Shown here: in pieces, positions 4,919 to 5,504 of the stretch | How positions within the stretch are numbered: position 1 is the stretch's first letter | Layout of the letters: each line of letters starts with the position of its first letter | Source: an uncultured Prevotella sp. | GTDB taxonomy: Bacteria > Bacteroidota > Bacteroidia > Bacteroidales > Bacteroidaceae | Reading direction: 5' to 3' | DNA length: 5,504 nucleotides | Assembly (NCBI GenBank): GCA_900553155.1 | Contig: USCM01000138.1 | Coordinates: 1-5,504 of the forward strand | Made by a program: the position numbers and the translations under genes | The notes under the pieces: model-generated | Database searches by the model: none | Told to the model about the DNA's origin: nothing | The model's input: the letters and a program-made list of their open reading frames with translations, nothing else

Positions 4919-5504
4919 ATGAAACACATTTCACCCGTTTTAGCAAGCATAGCCTTGCTGGCAAGTTTGGGCGCTGTGGCTCAAACCACACCACGCGTCC
5001 GTATGTTCATCCCCACAACTCCCGGCGTTAGGGTAATGTCGCAGGCTGAGACCGCACGTGCCAAAGCCAAGACAGACGATACTGTCAAGAAGACGCTGAT
5101 AACAAAGATGGAGATGACCTCCGACAACGGCAGAAGAGAATACTGCAACGTGACGTACAACGAGCGCGGACACTTCAAGACCCTCGACTACGGCACATAC
5201 AAGATGCAGTACGACTACGAGTATGGATATGGCAGCCACTGGACAAAGAAGACCGTGACAAGGGTGGAGACCAGCCACTCTATAGTAGAGAGCAAGGAAG
5301 AGCGCACCCTTGACAACCAGGGACGAGTTACGTCGATTAAGCGATACGAACTGGCAGACGAGAAGATGGCGCTCGCAAGCGAGGAGGTGTACGAGTATAA
5401 CCACAACACCAATGGCATGCTTGTAAAGCAGGTGGAGTATAACACTTTCGACGGCACTGCATATCACACTTTGCTGCGCCAATGGTTTGCACCTACAAAG
5501 AGCT
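4919..5504 (+). CDS. Secreted tyrosine-rich protein of unknown function (3' partial)
   Basis: An open frame starts at ATG 4919 and continues past the window end without a stop; 195 residues are visible. Residues 1-21 are a classical signal peptide (Lys2, a hydrophobic core around 7-20) with a likely cut in AVA|Q between residues 21 and 22, a common site in Bacteroidetes. No lipobox Cys is present, so it should be exported to the periplasm or beyond. The mature part is rich in Tyr, Lys, Glu and Thr with alternating strand-like segments: YKMQYDYEYGYG, ERTLDNQGRVTSIKRYE and EEVYEYNHNTNG-LVKQVEYN. These resemble loose YD/RHS-like beta repeats, but I cannot assign a family. It follows the orphan HTH gene by 26 bases, so it is probably the second gene of that operon and a candidate output of the two-component system. 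A C-terminal sorting domain cannot be judged, as the end is missing. Confidence 0.8.
   Translation, partial: MKHISPVLASIALLASLGAVAQTTPRVRMFIPTTPGVRVMSQAETARAKAKTDDTVKKTLITKMEMTSDNGRREYCNVTYNERGHFKTLDYGTYKMQYDYEYGYGSHWTKKTVTRVETSHSIVESKEERTLDNQGRVTSIKRYELADEKMALASEEVYEYNHNTNGMLVKQVEYNTFDGTAYHTLLRQWFAPTKS

Noticed and set aside
4940..5482. A 180-codon minus-strand open frame opposite the secreted protein gene
   Set aside because: The plus frame starts with a clear signal peptide in operon context; the antisense product is hydrophobic and Val/Leu/Cys-rich with no coherent domain.

Overview
The window looks like Bacteroidales DNA, most likely from a Prevotella-like gut or oral species. Three things point there. 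The promoters fit the Bacteroidetes sigma pattern (TTTG about 19-20 bases before TAnnTTTG). One gene is an AAA-ATPase-like/PD-(D/E)XK protein of a kind widespread in this group. Another is a TPR-containing NarL-type sensor kinase with a lipoprotein-like N-terminus. Genus assignment is inference.

Layout. (1) 1-1565, + strand: the 3' part of an AAA-ATPase-like gene with a C-terminal PD-(D/E)XK nuclease-like domain; its Walker A end lies left of the window. (2) 1566-2028: a long non-coding gap. It holds a minus-strand unit that looks like an undescribed small RNA: an exact TTTG-N19-TAnnTTTG promoter, a C-free 5' segment, an 11-bp hairpin with a GNRA loop that is perfect only on the minus strand, and an intrinsic terminator. 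The gap also holds the plus-strand promoter of the next operon. (3) 2029-4506: a two-gene operon for a TPR sensor histidine kinase and its NarL/FixJ response regulator, 9 bases apart. (4) 4507-4679: a regulatory gap with three CCTACGGA-type half-sites, a strong operator candidate, followed by one or two promoter-like sequences. (5) 4680-4892: a 70-residue stand-alone LuxR-type DNA-binding protein. (6) 4919-window end: the 5' part of a secreted, tyrosine-rich protein, 26 bases downstream of the small regulator.

Working model (inference): a periplasmic or envelope signal is sensed by the TPR domain of the kinase, which phosphorylates the NarL regulator. The regulator, the orphan HTH protein, or both then act at the CCTACGGA sites to control a small operon encoding the orphan regulator and an exported protein. 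The minus-strand RNA unit between the ATPase gene and the kinase operon looks independent of this circuit.
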